A stretch of 13,740 nucleotides of DNA from Deltaproteobacteria bacterium (lineage in GTDB: Bacteria > Desulfobacterota > DSM-4660 > Desulfatiglandales > Desulfatiglandaceae), in the NCBI GenBank assembly GCA_003646995.1, contig QMLZ01000059.1:1-13740 (forward strand), read 5' to 3'. The notes under the pieces are model-generated. The model was not told the DNA's origin. It made no database searches and saw only the letters and a program-made list of their open reading frames with translations. Shown in pieces: positions 1 to 6,514 of the stretch. Each line of letters starts with the position of its first letter. The first letter of the stretch is position 1. Position numbers and translations under genes: made by a program.

Positions 1-125
1 GTTCCCACGATCAGGTCAATGGGGATACCTTCCCTTTCAAGCACCCTCAGTACCCCTATGTGTGCCATTCCCCTGGCGCCTCCCCCGCCTAGTGCAAGGC
101 CGATTTTTTTTCTTCTCCATATCAT
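1..125 (-). CDS. Patatin-like phospholipase, 5' part only (runs off the left edge)
   Basis: The complement of 1-125 reads from ATG (125-123) through a short basic start into [19 protein letters not shown], the oxyanion-hole region of the patatin/RssA family of serine lipid acyl hydrolases; GGGGARG is at residues 13-19. The start is supported by a Shine-Dalgarno AAGGGAG (complement of 134-140), 8 nt upstream. Only about 41 codons are inside the window, so the GxSxG nucleophile motif and catalytic Asp cannot be seen. Family members hydrolyse phospholipid or related esters; many bacterial ones have no known substrate. The gene diverges from the membrane-protein/DUF62 pair. The family call is firm; substrate and cell location are unknown. 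Confidence 0.88.
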   Translation of the reverse strand, partial: MIWRRKKIGLALGGGGARGMAHIGVLRVLEREGIPIDLIVG

Positions 126-146
126 GGTTTTTTCTCCCTTGCTTTA

Positions 147-152
147 ACTATA
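147..152 (-). promoter_or_regulatory. Possible -10 box for the patatin-like gene
   Basis: The complement reads TATAGT, 5 of 6 to the sigma-70 -10 consensus. A start site about 7 nt downstream would fall near 140 and give a short leader holding the AAGGGAG ribosome site. No good -35 hexamer lies at the matching distance (TGGCAC is there), so this is weak. Confidence 0.3.
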
Positions 153-202
153 ACAGGAAACTGGGTTTAGTGCCACGCCAACAATACCATCTAACTCTTG
201 AT

Positions 203-231
203 TTGATTACTTCCTGCGTTTCCTTTATAAG
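203..231 (+). promoter_or_regulatory. Candidate sigma-70 promoter of the membrane protein-SAM hydrolase pair
   Basis: TTGATT (203-208) and TATAAG (226-231) are separated by 17 nt; the -10 matches consensus at 5 of 6 positions and the -35 at 4 of 6. The predicted transcription start, 7 nt after the -10, is A238, the first base of the ATG of the following gene. The mRNA would then be leaderless or nearly so, which fits the weak ribosome site there. This rests on spacing and consensus only. Confidence 0.45.
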
Positions 232-237
232 AGTATC

Positions 238-486
238 ATGGAGCGGAGGACAAAAGGCAAAAGAAATGCAGGTGGTGGCCTCTGGGCCTTTCTTGATTCG
301 AGATGGCTAGTGGTCCTTATATGCGCAGCCGGGGTCGGTAGCGTGGCTTATGGAATGAGCTTTGAAAACAATCCGGCTTTTATCTTCGGCCTGGCCCTTG
401 TTGTGACCGGCTACTTAATCATACGAAAGCGCCTAAAGGACTCCATAAAGTCCGCTGAAAGGCGTTTTAAGGGTGGAGGTCAATGA
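238..486 (+). CDS. Small two-helix membrane protein, uncharacterised
   Basis: This is an 82-residue protein with a basic N-terminus, two hydrophobic segments (about residues 22-40 and 46-63) joined by a short SFENNP turn, then a basic tail (RKRLKDSIKSAERRFKGG). That suggests a hairpin membrane protein with both ends in the cytoplasm. I do not recognise a family. Its stop TGA overlaps the ATG of the SAM hydrolase-type gene (ATGA at 483-486), so the two are probably translationally coupled. Upstream of ATG 238 there is only a weak AAGAG, while a candidate promoter would start the transcript at the ATG itself. Coding status is supported by the overlap and membrane pattern, not by homology. Confidence 0.65.
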   Translation: MERRTKGKRNAGGGLWAFLDSRWLVVLICAAGVGSVAYGMSFENNPAFIFGLALVVTGYLIIRKRLKDSIKSAERRFKGGGQ

Positions 487-1310
487 TACCATCCGGCATT
501 ATAACCTTCCTGACTGACTTTGGCCTGACCGACCCCTACGTGGGTGTCATGAAGGGGGTCGTATTAGACATAAATCCCGGCGCAACGATTGTTGACATCA
601 GCCACGGCGTTCAACCCGGCGACATACTCGGGGCCTCTTTTTTGCTTATGGAAAGCTATTCCTACTTTCCAAGGGGTACGATCCACGTTGTGGTTGTGGA
701 TCCTGGAGTGGGAACCAGCCGCAGGCCCCTGATCATAGTAACGGATGAATATTTTTTTGTGGGTCCGGACAACGGTGTTTTCTCGCGCCTTATCCACGAC
801 AGAGCTCCAAAGGCAATCATTCATCTCGCTAATACCGCCTTCTTCAGGCATCCGGTAAGCAATACCTTTCATGGAAGAGACGTGTTTGCACCCGTAGCTG
901 CACATTTATCCCTTGGGGCAGATCCTCAAGATATGGGGGTGCCCATCAAGGATCCGGTGAAATTGTCTATTCCTGCTCCTATTAAGGATGGGAAGAGATT
1001 GCAAGGCCAAGTAATAAGGGTTGACAGGTTTGGCAACCTCATTACCAACATTTCCGCCACTTCCTTAAAACCTTACCTCGACAGTGGTAGGGACAACCTC
1101 ATGATAACCGCCGGGCCCATAAAGATCAGGCAAATCTCCTCTACCTACGGCGATGTACCTGTTAACCAAGAACTAGCGATCATCGGCAGCTCGGGATTTT
1201 TAGAAATATCGGTAAATCAAGGCAGAGCAGACAAAAAAGTTGATGAGGTTGGAAAAGTTATCGGAATGCCTGTGGTGGTTGAAGCGGTCGGCGAACGGCA
1301 GGACACCTAG
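483..1310 (+). CDS. SAM hydroxide adenosyltransferase / SAM hydrolase (DUF62 family)
   Basis: A 275-residue protein of full family length. The N-terminal domain opens ITFLTDFGLTDPYVGVMKG and carries VDPGVGTSRRPL and TFHGRDVFAP. D73, R80 and H130 match in spacing the Asp-Arg-His set that activates water in characterised archaeal members. The C-terminal beta domain has VIRVDRFGNLITNI. Such enzymes cleave S-adenosylmethionine to adenosine and methionine and are related to the bacterial fluorinase and chlorinase; why cells need this is unclear. GGAGG at 475-479 sits only 3 nt before ATG 483, and the start overlaps the previous stop. The last bases converge on the HNH gene and share a CTAG with it. 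Expected to be cytosolic. Family call is very firm; the in vivo role is unknown. Confidence 0.93.
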   Translation: MIPSGIITFLTDFGLTDPYVGVMKGVVLDINPGATIVDISHGVQPGDILGASFLLMESYSYFPRGTIHVVVVDPGVGTSRRPLIIVTDEYFFVGPDNGVFSRLIHDRAPKAIIHLANTAFFRHPVSNTFHGRDVFAPVAAHLSLGADPQDMGVPIKDPVKLSIPAPIKDGKRLQGQVIRVDRFGNLITNISATSLKPYLDSGRDNLMITAGPIKIRQISSTYGDVPVNQELAIIGSSGFLEISVNQGRADKKVDEVGKVIGMPVVVEAVGERQDT

Positions 1311-1612
1311 CCGCCAGGCCTTTGGGAGAGCCTTTCCATATATTCCTTCCATTCAATGGGAAGCATATATTTTTTCTTGTTATTACAGTCCTTGCAAGCG
1401 GGAACCACGTTGCCCTTTCTTGTTTTTCCTCCTCTACTTAGTGGCACGATGTGATCCATGGTGAGGTTTTCCCTACCAACCTTACGATGGCAGTAATAAC
1501 AAATGCCCTTTTCGATTCTCGCCAACCACCACTGTGTCTTGCGCAGGCGCCTTGCTTTTTCCTTTTCTTTTCTTATCTCCTCTTCGGATATGGTAGGCTC
1601 AAAATAGGGCAT
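1307..1612 (-). CDS. Small HNH endonuclease
   Basis: A 101-residue protein with a full HNH core: zinc pair C38/C41 (CYYC), DHIVPLSRGG with D53 and H54, N68 in GNVVPAC, then C73 and C76 followed by N77. The N-terminus (residues 9-25) is highly charged and probably helical. HNH domains are metal-dependent DNA nicking or cleaving modules; a stand-alone protein of this size is common in phages and in bacterial chromosomes, and its target cannot be read from sequence. GAGG (complement of 1623-1626) lies 10 nt before the ATG. It is the last gene of the leftward block, 30 nt after the TPR-PilZ gene. Its TAG overlaps the stop of the convergent SAM hydrolase gene, leaving no terminator space between them. 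Whether it works with the signalling genes or is a passenger is open. Confidence 0.88.
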   Translation of the reverse strand: MPYFEPTISEEEIRKEKEKARRLRKTQWWLARIEKGICYYCHRKVGRENLTMDHIVPLSRGGKTRKGNVVPACKDCNNKKKYMLPIEWKEYMERLSQRPGG

Positions 1613-1642
1613 CGTCTCATTTCCTCACCCCCTTCGTATTTA

Positions 1643-2680
1643 TCATAAACCACTGGCGCTTTCAATGATCTCGTCCGACTCCACCCCGATTACGTGTTGT
1701 CCCTTGTGCGGGCCGCTGTCCAGTTCAGTGACATGGCGAACCAGCACGTCCACCCTTATCACGGCCCATTTGGCAAAAAACGTTACATCCTTTATTTTAT
1801 CGCCAGGCCTGACCATTTCCAGCAGTTCTTTCTGGTCCTTGGGAACAAGCAGCCCCAAACCGTATTTGGAGTAGTTGGCTACTCTCAGCTTGAAATGGCG
1901 CGGCTTTCCACTTCCCTTGCTGATATCAAATTCAACGAACACAAACTCTGGAATCCGCGCATTGACCCGCTCCCATTTACGACGCTCCTTGGCTTCCCGG
2001 ACTTTCCGGGCCATGCTCTGGCGGACCTTTTGCTTTTTAGGCACATGCTTCTTTGAGAGGTACTCTATACGCTCCTTGATCCGCTCATCTCCAGGATCTA
2101 GCAGCGCGGCTTCCTGGTAGAGTTCCATTGCATAGTGAAGTTTGTTCAATCTTTCCATTTCAAGGCCAAGGCGAAACTTGGCCATGGCCTTACCATGGTC
2201 TTCCGCCACATATTCCTCTATTATTCTTGAAACATCTTCCTTTACCTTGGCTGGTGGGGAGCTTCTCAGCAGGCACTTGCATATTTCCGGGACAACTTTT
2301 TCCGGCGGATAGTCCAGGCTAAAAAGCTTCACGTATTCGTTGATCGCCTCGTCATACAGCGCAAGCTCCCTTAAAGCGAAGGCCCCGTCCAGTATTGCCT
2401 GGATGTTTCCTTCCGACGCCAGGCCTTCGGTAGTAACCATGACCTCATTAGCAAGCTCGAGCCCTTCCTCTTCCTCTTGGCCCTTATCTTCCCCCTCCAG
2501 CTCCCCTAGGCGTTTCTCAGCCAGCGCCCTTTGCTCAGCCGTCAGTTGAAGGCCAGAAAATAGTATCGCGCGGTAGGCCTCCTTGGCCTCGTCCACAAGG
2601 CCCATCGAATAGTAGACTTCCGCCTCTTTCAATTTTGTGGCGGCCTCGGTATCCTGTTGCACTTGCGGTGTTTGTTGCAT
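1643..2680 (-). CDS. TPR-PilZ protein, probable c-di-GMP receptor
   Basis: A 345-residue protein in two parts. Residues 13-205 are helical with TPR-like repeats (about 13-62, 93-125 and 164-200), interrupted by a glutamate-rich stretch near 62-76. Residues 230-340 form a PilZ domain. R234-K-W-E-R238 is the RxxxR motif, and N269-Y-S-K-Y-G274 is the [D/N]xSxxG motif, 31 residues later, followed by a beta-rich body. Those residues hold c-di-GMP in characterised PilZ proteins, so ligand binding is likely. TPRs normally dock protein partners, suggesting an adaptor that changes partner on c-di-GMP binding. ATG 2680 has an AAGGAAG ribosome site 7 nt upstream. No signal peptide or membrane segment is seen, so it should be cytosolic. 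It lies 50 nt after the Roadblock-like gene. Confidence 0.85.
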   Translation of the reverse strand: MQQTPQVQQDTEAATKLKEAEVYYSMGLVDEAKEAYRAILFSGLQLTAEQRALAEKRLGELEGEDKGQEEEEGLELANEVMVTTEGLASEGNIQAILDGAFALRELALYDEAINEYVKLFSLDYPPEKVVPEICKCLLRSSPPAKVKEDVSRIIEEYVAEDHGKAMAKFRLGLEMERLNKLHYAMELYQEAALLDPGDERIKERIEYLSKKHVPKKQKVRQSMARKVREAKERRKWERVNARIPEFVFVEFDISKGSGKPRHFKLRVANYSKYGLGLLVPKDQKELLEMVRPGDKIKDVTFFAKWAVIRVDVLVRHVTELDSGPHKGQHVIGVESDEIIESASGL

Positions 2681-2730
2681 GGCCTATCTTCCTTATTTCA
2701 GTTCAATAACCATTGGTTGGGCATCCTTGG

Positions 2731-3126
2731 TCATCTTTTTAACTCCCGGAAAAATCTGTTCAGGCCTTTTTGTCCTGTCCCTTCGCGGTCAGCAGACAAT
2801 AGAATCTCGCAGTTCAGTCTTATCATGGGAGTAGGCGCACTGTTGCTGGCCAACACGAAAAGGTAGCCCTCCTTTGCCCTTCGTATATACAGCCTGTCGT
2901 ACTCGAATACCATCTCTGCTTCCCTTATTCCGTCCAAGGTATAAATAAACAAGCCCCACCAGTCCTTGGTCTCGGGTTCAAACTGCCAGGGATCTACAAA
3001 ATACTTGAAGGCGAGCTCCCCTTCGTGCGTGAAAACCATTATGCCTTTAACGCCCTGTATCCCTATGATATCCTTAAAAATCCCTTCCATTATCACCGTT
3101 GCAGCAGTAAATCCTGTTATCATCAT
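2731..3126 (-). CDS. Second Roadblock/LC7-like protein
   Basis: A protein of up to 131 residues. From residue 13 (MEGIFKDIIGIQGVKGIMVFTHEGELAFK) it follows the Roadblock/LC7 layout: an N-terminal helix, a GVKGIMVF strand, a central helix, then YDRLYIRRAKEGYLFVLASNSAP strands and a C-terminal helix. The family forms dimers that regulate small GTPases. It is clearly diverged from the MglB at the operon start, and lacks that protein's SLAALAAGN helix signature. The start is uncertain: ATG 3126 has AAGGG directly against it, the adjacent ATG 3123 has better spacing, and ATG 3090 (residue 13) sits where Roadblock proteins usually begin, with GGTGA close by. The upstream 77-nt gap to the pseudo-receiver gene holds nothing I recognise. 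Possible roles are a second MglA regulator or a scaffold. Confidence 0.7.
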   Translation of the reverse strand: MMITGFTAATVIMEGIFKDIIGIQGVKGIMVFTHEGELAFKYFVDPWQFEPETKDWWGLFIYTLDGIREAEMVFEYDRLYIRRAKEGYLFVLASNSAPTPMIRLNCEILLSADREGTGQKGLNRFFRELKR

Positions 3127-3203
3127 CCCTTATCCCGGGGCCATAGCCTCTTGTAAAAGCCTTGTTGGCAAACTGTATAGGTGCCGCAAAATCCCCTTTA
3201 ATT

Positions 3204-4232
3204 CTATGTGCCTTCCAAAAGGAGCTTAATGAACTTGTCCCTTGGACATTTCGGATCCACCTCTACCACGATGCTTCGCTCCTCCGGCACTACCAGATAG
3301 TCATTCTGATCCCCTCTATCAACGTAGGCCACCTTCAACTCCCCTGCCTCGAAGAATGCGCCTATGCGGGAACTCTGTGCCAAGAGGCTGTCCCAGGTAT
3401 TATCCTCCCGGATGTCAATTATGTCCCCATGATGTATGTTACCCATTCCCAGCCTCTTTCGCACCCTGGCTACTGTTTCCGATTCTTCCTCTTCGGGTAC
3501 GATTACCTCCGGCTCGGGCAGATCCTCTTCCGCTTCCTTTGCACTTAGAGCCGCTGCCTCGTCCTTTCGTCTCATCGCCTCCAGGATGACGGCCTGTAGT
3601 TCCTTGTTAATCCTTCTCTCCTCAAAGGAACAGCTATTCTGAATCCAGAGCGATACTCTGTCCCAGGAAAAAATCTCATAGGCGGCATCCTCGCCCCTGA
3701 GTCCATTGGAGCGCGCATCCAGCAGTATTCCGTCCTTGAAAAAAAGGGCCCCTCGCCTTCTGGTGGCATTATTCATAAGCCGAATGGTACATGTCCGTTG
3801 CTCCATCTCAATGAGCTGCAAGAACATCCCTGTAGACACCTGGTATAGAACTCCACCTTCAGACTGCTGCTCAACGGCCTTGCGAACGGTGGACACTATT
3901 GCCTCTATGGAATGGGGTTGCTCAATGCACTGCAGGGAACCATTTGACTTGACCATCTTACGCAGCTTGTCTGCGCTCAGGCCCGTTATTGCAATCACCC
4001 CCACGTCAGGATATGTTGAAAAAACATGCTCCAGGAACGCAATATCGCTGCCCTTGGGTACTTTCAAATTGCAGACCGCAAGAGTAATAGGCTCCTTCCT
4101 CAGGAGTTCTGTAGCGGACTTGCCATCAGGGGCAGCCACCACGCCATAGCCGGCCCCGTACTTTTTAAGGCTCGTCTCAAGGGCCTCAATAAGGTCCGGG
4201 TCGCGGTCCATGATTAGTATTTTTCCTTCCAT
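3204..4232 (-). CDS. Pseudo-receiver-PATAN (DUF4388) adaptor protein
   Basis: A 342-residue protein. Residues 3-120 have a response-regulator receiver fold (KILIMDRDPD at the start, ITG at 82-84), but the phosphoacceptor position is Asn55 (LAVCNLKVP) and the usual Lys-Pro is Gln105-Pro106. The acidic pair D9/D11 and T83 remain. Ordinary Asp phosphorylation is therefore unlikely. Residues 126-200 resemble PATAN/DUF4388: a fast-evolving beta-sandwich with GALFFKDGILLDARSNGLRGEDAAYEIFSW. Residues 222-256 are a charged, Glu-rich linker, and 265-342 an unassigned beta-rich end. PATAN domains accompany receivers in PatA-type regulators, where partners include pilus or polarity proteins. GGGTGA (complement of 4237-4242) precedes ATG 4232, and the gap from the upstream gene is only 9 nt, so coupling is likely. 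Probably a cytosolic protein-interaction adaptor. Confidence 0.78.
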   Translation of the reverse strand: MEGKILIMDRDPDLIEALETSLKKYGAGYGVVAAPDGKSATELLRKEPITLAVCNLKVPKGSDIAFLEHVFSTYPDVGVIAITGLSADKLRKMVKSNGSLQCIEQPHSIEAIVSTVRKAVEQQSEGGVLYQVSTGMFLQLIEMEQRTCTIRLMNNATRRRGALFFKDGILLDARSNGLRGEDAAYEIFSWDRVSLWIQNSCSFEERRINKELQAVILEAMRRKDEAAALSAKEAEEDLPEPEVIVPEEEESETVARVRKRLGMGNIHHGDIIDIREDNTWDSLLAQSSRIGAFFEAGELKVAYVDRGDQNDYLVVPEERSIVVEVDPKCPRDKFIKLLLEGT

Positions 4233-4241
4233 CCATTCACC

Positions 4242-5228
4242 CTAGTAAAGCTTGATCCCAAACTTGGCCAAGGCATTTTTGTTTTGCTGGTACCAGGGCC
4301 CCAGTGAGCCTAGCAACTTCGTGGTCATATCTAATTCTTTTGCCAGTTCCTTCACCGATTCGATGACACCTCTTGCCAGTTCCTCGTCAGAGGCTTCTCC
4401 TACAAAGCTGACCTTCCTGTTCTCGTATTCAAATTCTCCTGCAAAGGGATCCAAGAATTCGAACTCTTCGGCTTTTTCCAGGAATTTCCCTTTGAGCAGC
4501 GTCCTAAAGTCCTTTCCCATCCGGCCGTTGGAATTGTACACTTCCTCAAATGTGCCTAGTAACTCCTCCAGGGCCGCGAGCACGTGCCACGAATTTTTTT
4601 GCGAACCCTGCTCGACCTCCATTCTCAGGTCTGCCTGCTCGGGAAGGATCTTGTTTACATAGAATGTGGCACCCGATTGCCGGCTTTTTTCCACCAGCGT
4701 GTCGATGCCTTGTTCCAGTTTATCCGTGGGTATTGGTCCCCAAGAAAAAGACCCTCCCACCACCTGTCCTCCATTGAAGAAAACAAGGCCGCCGCCTGCG
4801 TCATCATTTAAAGAAACATCGATGAAACCCGTAAGCCTCTCGGTCTTCATCTTTGAGATGAGCCCGCTTAGTTCTGTAAACTCCGTGCTTAGGTCCTTGT
4901 ACACCTCTTGGGAGTGAGGCAGATTGGCCCAAAGGTAAATATGTTCAGGTGGGATCTCATAGATACTTATGGTAAAATTATTATTATGGGATGCCTCGAT
5001 GATTCGCTCCACGGCCTCTTTGCCTGTAATTGACTGCCCGTCCTGCTCGAACACACCGTTCAGCATCTCGTCCTTGTCAAAATAGATCACCGCTTCAGCG
5101 AAGGGGGACTTGAAGTGAATCACACCACTACCCAGCTCCCCCTGGTAATGCTCGAACAGTTTCCTGATGTTAAGGTAATAGCTGTTGAGTTTTTCCACCA
5201 CCGGCTTCTCTTTTGGTAATACGAACAT
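4242..5228 (-). CDS. Protein with two PATAN-like repeats, uncharacterised
   Basis: A 328-residue soluble protein. Residues 15-95 and 113-193 look like two copies of one fold: a helix, G[VF]I strands, a [VF]x[YF]F..G/D strand carrying a short turn (VIYFDKDEMLNGVF and LVFFNGGQVVGGSF), an amphipathic helix, then a closing strand (FTISIYEIPPE and ATFYVNKILPE). This matches the DUF4388/PATAN pattern, also present in the neighbouring pseudo-receiver protein. Residues 212-328 are helical with a short beta insert and end in LAKFGIKLY; I recognise no family there. ATG 5228 is preceded by GGTGGGG, a modest ribosome site. It sits 54 nt after the HAMP sensor gene and 9 nt before the pseudo-receiver gene. 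A scaffold role is inferred from repeats and context only. Confidence 0.66.
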   Translation of the reverse strand: MFVLPKEKPVVEKLNSYYLNIRKLFEHYQGELGSGVIHFKSPFAEAVIYFDKDEMLNGVFEQDGQSITGKEAVERIIEASHNNNFTISIYEIPPEHIYLWANLPHSQEVYKDLSTEFTELSGLISKMKTERLTGFIDVSLNDDAGGGLVFFNGGQVVGGSFSWGPIPTDKLEQGIDTLVEKSRQSGATFYVNKILPEQADLRMEVEQGSQKNSWHVLAALEELLGTFEEVYNSNGRMGKDFRTLLKGKFLEKAEEFEFLDPFAGEFEYENRKVSFVGEASDEELARGVIESVKELAKELDMTTKLLGSLGPWYQQNKNALAKFGIKLY

Positions 5229-5282
5229 TTCCCCACCATCCTGCTAGATATCACTTCTCTGCTTTTCGTATCCGTCCATGCA

Positions 5283-6440
5283 TCACCTTCTCCTGCGAAG
5301 CCTCTCGATGGAAAGCCTGATGCTCTCCTGCATTCTTCCTATTGCCTCAGCCAGGTCCCCTATCTCGTCCGTAGATTTGACTTTTAGCTCCGCATCCAAT
5401 TCCCCGACGCTGATTCTTTCCGCAAGCTGGGTGAGAGATTTTATTCTACGGGTGAGCAGGTGTCCGTAAATGGACACTATCAGGCCTATCAGAATCAAGG
5501 TTCCAACGAGGATTACTATGCTCATGTTCCGCACCCTGCTAGTGAGAACACTTGCCCTGGCTTCTAGCTTGCGTACAGGCACGGTGAATTCGTCCAGATA
5601 CGTGGTAGCAGCCACCACATACCTTGTCCCCCTCACAGGGGTGCAAACCATGAACTTGGCTCGTATCTGGCCGTCCTTATCTTGCCAATTGTAATAACCC
5701 CTTGACTCCCTTCCCCCTTTCACTCCTGTATATACCTTCCAAAATCCTGGGAAATTTTTCCCAAGAGGCTTTTTCAGTTTGCTCATATCAATCGCGATTA
5801 TCTTGTCAATGGGGTGGGCCCATGTCCTCCAAATCCCGTCAGGCCCGGGTAATTCGTAAAGCGCTGTATAGCCGGTTTTTCCCACCTTTTGCACGGCTAT
5901 TTGTTTAAAAGGCTCGTATTTGTTAAATTCCTCTTTCTTGAGCAATGGATGCGCCAGCAGGAAAAGCTGTACCTGCGCAGCAACCGCCCTGGCCTTTTCC
6001 TCGATTATATTTTCAGCCATCTGGGAAACTATCTGGGAACTCTCGTTGGTAAGAATGTGAGAGAGTTGGTTCAACTGCTGCATGTAGAAAATCCCTGCCC
6101 CTGCCATCAATACTATGGGAAGAATAACGAACAGTATAAACATCTTTGTCCTAAGCCCCATTTTTCTTTTCTTGGGCAAGGAAATAGGTTGGGTCTCCTC
6201 CCTCAATTCCTCTTCCACCTTCTGACGTTTTTCGGAATGCTCCTCAACCACGGACTCTTCTTGGGAAGGCTCGGGCTGGGTTGGTGGGGGTGTGGGGGGC
6301 CTTTCCTCTTCCTGCGCCTCGGGCTTCCTCACCAAAAACACGTGATTGCATGCCTTGCAGCGGACTTTTGCTTCATCACCCTTGATCTTCTCTGGGTCAA
6401 TCTTGTACTTCTTCCCACATTCTTCGCAGATGACTATCAT
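5283..6440 (-). CDS. Zinc-ribbon/Cache/HAMP membrane sensor without an output domain
   Basis: A 385-residue protein. Residues 1-36 are an MJ0042-type zinc ribbon (C5xxC8, C28xxC31). Residues 40-90 are a disordered, Pro/Glu-rich linker. TM1 is about 100-120, a periplasmic Cache-like domain about 121-300 (KVGKTGYTALYE, WRTWAHPIDK, YYNWQDKDGQ, VCTPVRGTRYVVAATTYLDE), TM2 about 307-328, and HAMP 329-383 (DEIGDLAEAIGRM). The chain then ends in RRRR; no kinase, GGDEF, EAL, phosphatase or methyl-accepting domain follows. The next gene starts 54 nt later, so there is no room for a lost one. Ligand-driven HAMP movement must be read by another protein, or by the cytoplasmic zinc ribbon. GAGGAG (complement of 6448-6453) lies 7 nt before ATG 6440. 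Domain calls are firm; ligand and partner are unknown. Confidence 0.85.
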   Translation of the reverse strand: MIVICEECGKKYKIDPEKIKGDEAKVRCKACNHVFLVRKPEAQEEERPPTPPPTQPEPSQEESVVEEHSEKRQKVEEELREETQPISLPKKRKMGLRTKMFILFVILPIVLMAGAGIFYMQQLNQLSHILTNESSQIVSQMAENIIEEKARAVAAQVQLFLLAHPLLKKEEFNKYEPFKQIAVQKVGKTGYTALYELPGPDGIWRTWAHPIDKIIAIDMSKLKKPLGKNFPGFWKVYTGVKGGRESRGYYNWQDKDGQIRAKFMVCTPVRGTRYVVAATTYLDEFTVPVRKLEARASVLTSRVRNMSIVILVGTLILIGLIVSIYGHLLTRRIKSLTQLAERISVGELDAELKVKSTDEIGDLAEAIGRMQESIRLSIERLRRRR

Positions 6441-6467
6441 TGTACAACTCCTCTTTACCGTTATCTC

Positions 6468-6514
6468 CTCTCATTACGAGGCAGGGTAATGAGAGCTTTC
6501 TTCACTGCCCCGTA
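6468..6514 (-). promoter_or_regulatory. Two mutually exclusive hairpins between cistrons
   Basis: Two stems compete for the same bases in the 61-nt gap before the HAMP-sensor gene. The first has perfect 10-nt arms, CTCTCATTAC (6468-6477) and GTAATGAGAG (6486-6495), with an 8-nt loop. The second pairs TACGAGGCAG (6475-6484) with CTGCCCCGTA (6505-6514), 9 of 10 pairs, and spans the stop codon at 6502-6504. In the leftward mRNA a ribosome on that stop would cover one arm of the second stem and favour the first. No U tract follows in the direction of transcription, so it is not a standard terminator; it may set mRNA stability or coupling. Confidence 0.4.

Noticed and set aside
165..180. TGGCAC on the leftward strand as a sigma-54 -24 element for the patatin gene
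   Set aside because: The matching TTGC -12 element is not found at the required distance.
62..310. Open frame of 82 codons, rightward
   Set aside because: It lies over the patatin 5' end, the promoter region and another frame of the membrane-protein gene; composition is not protein-like.
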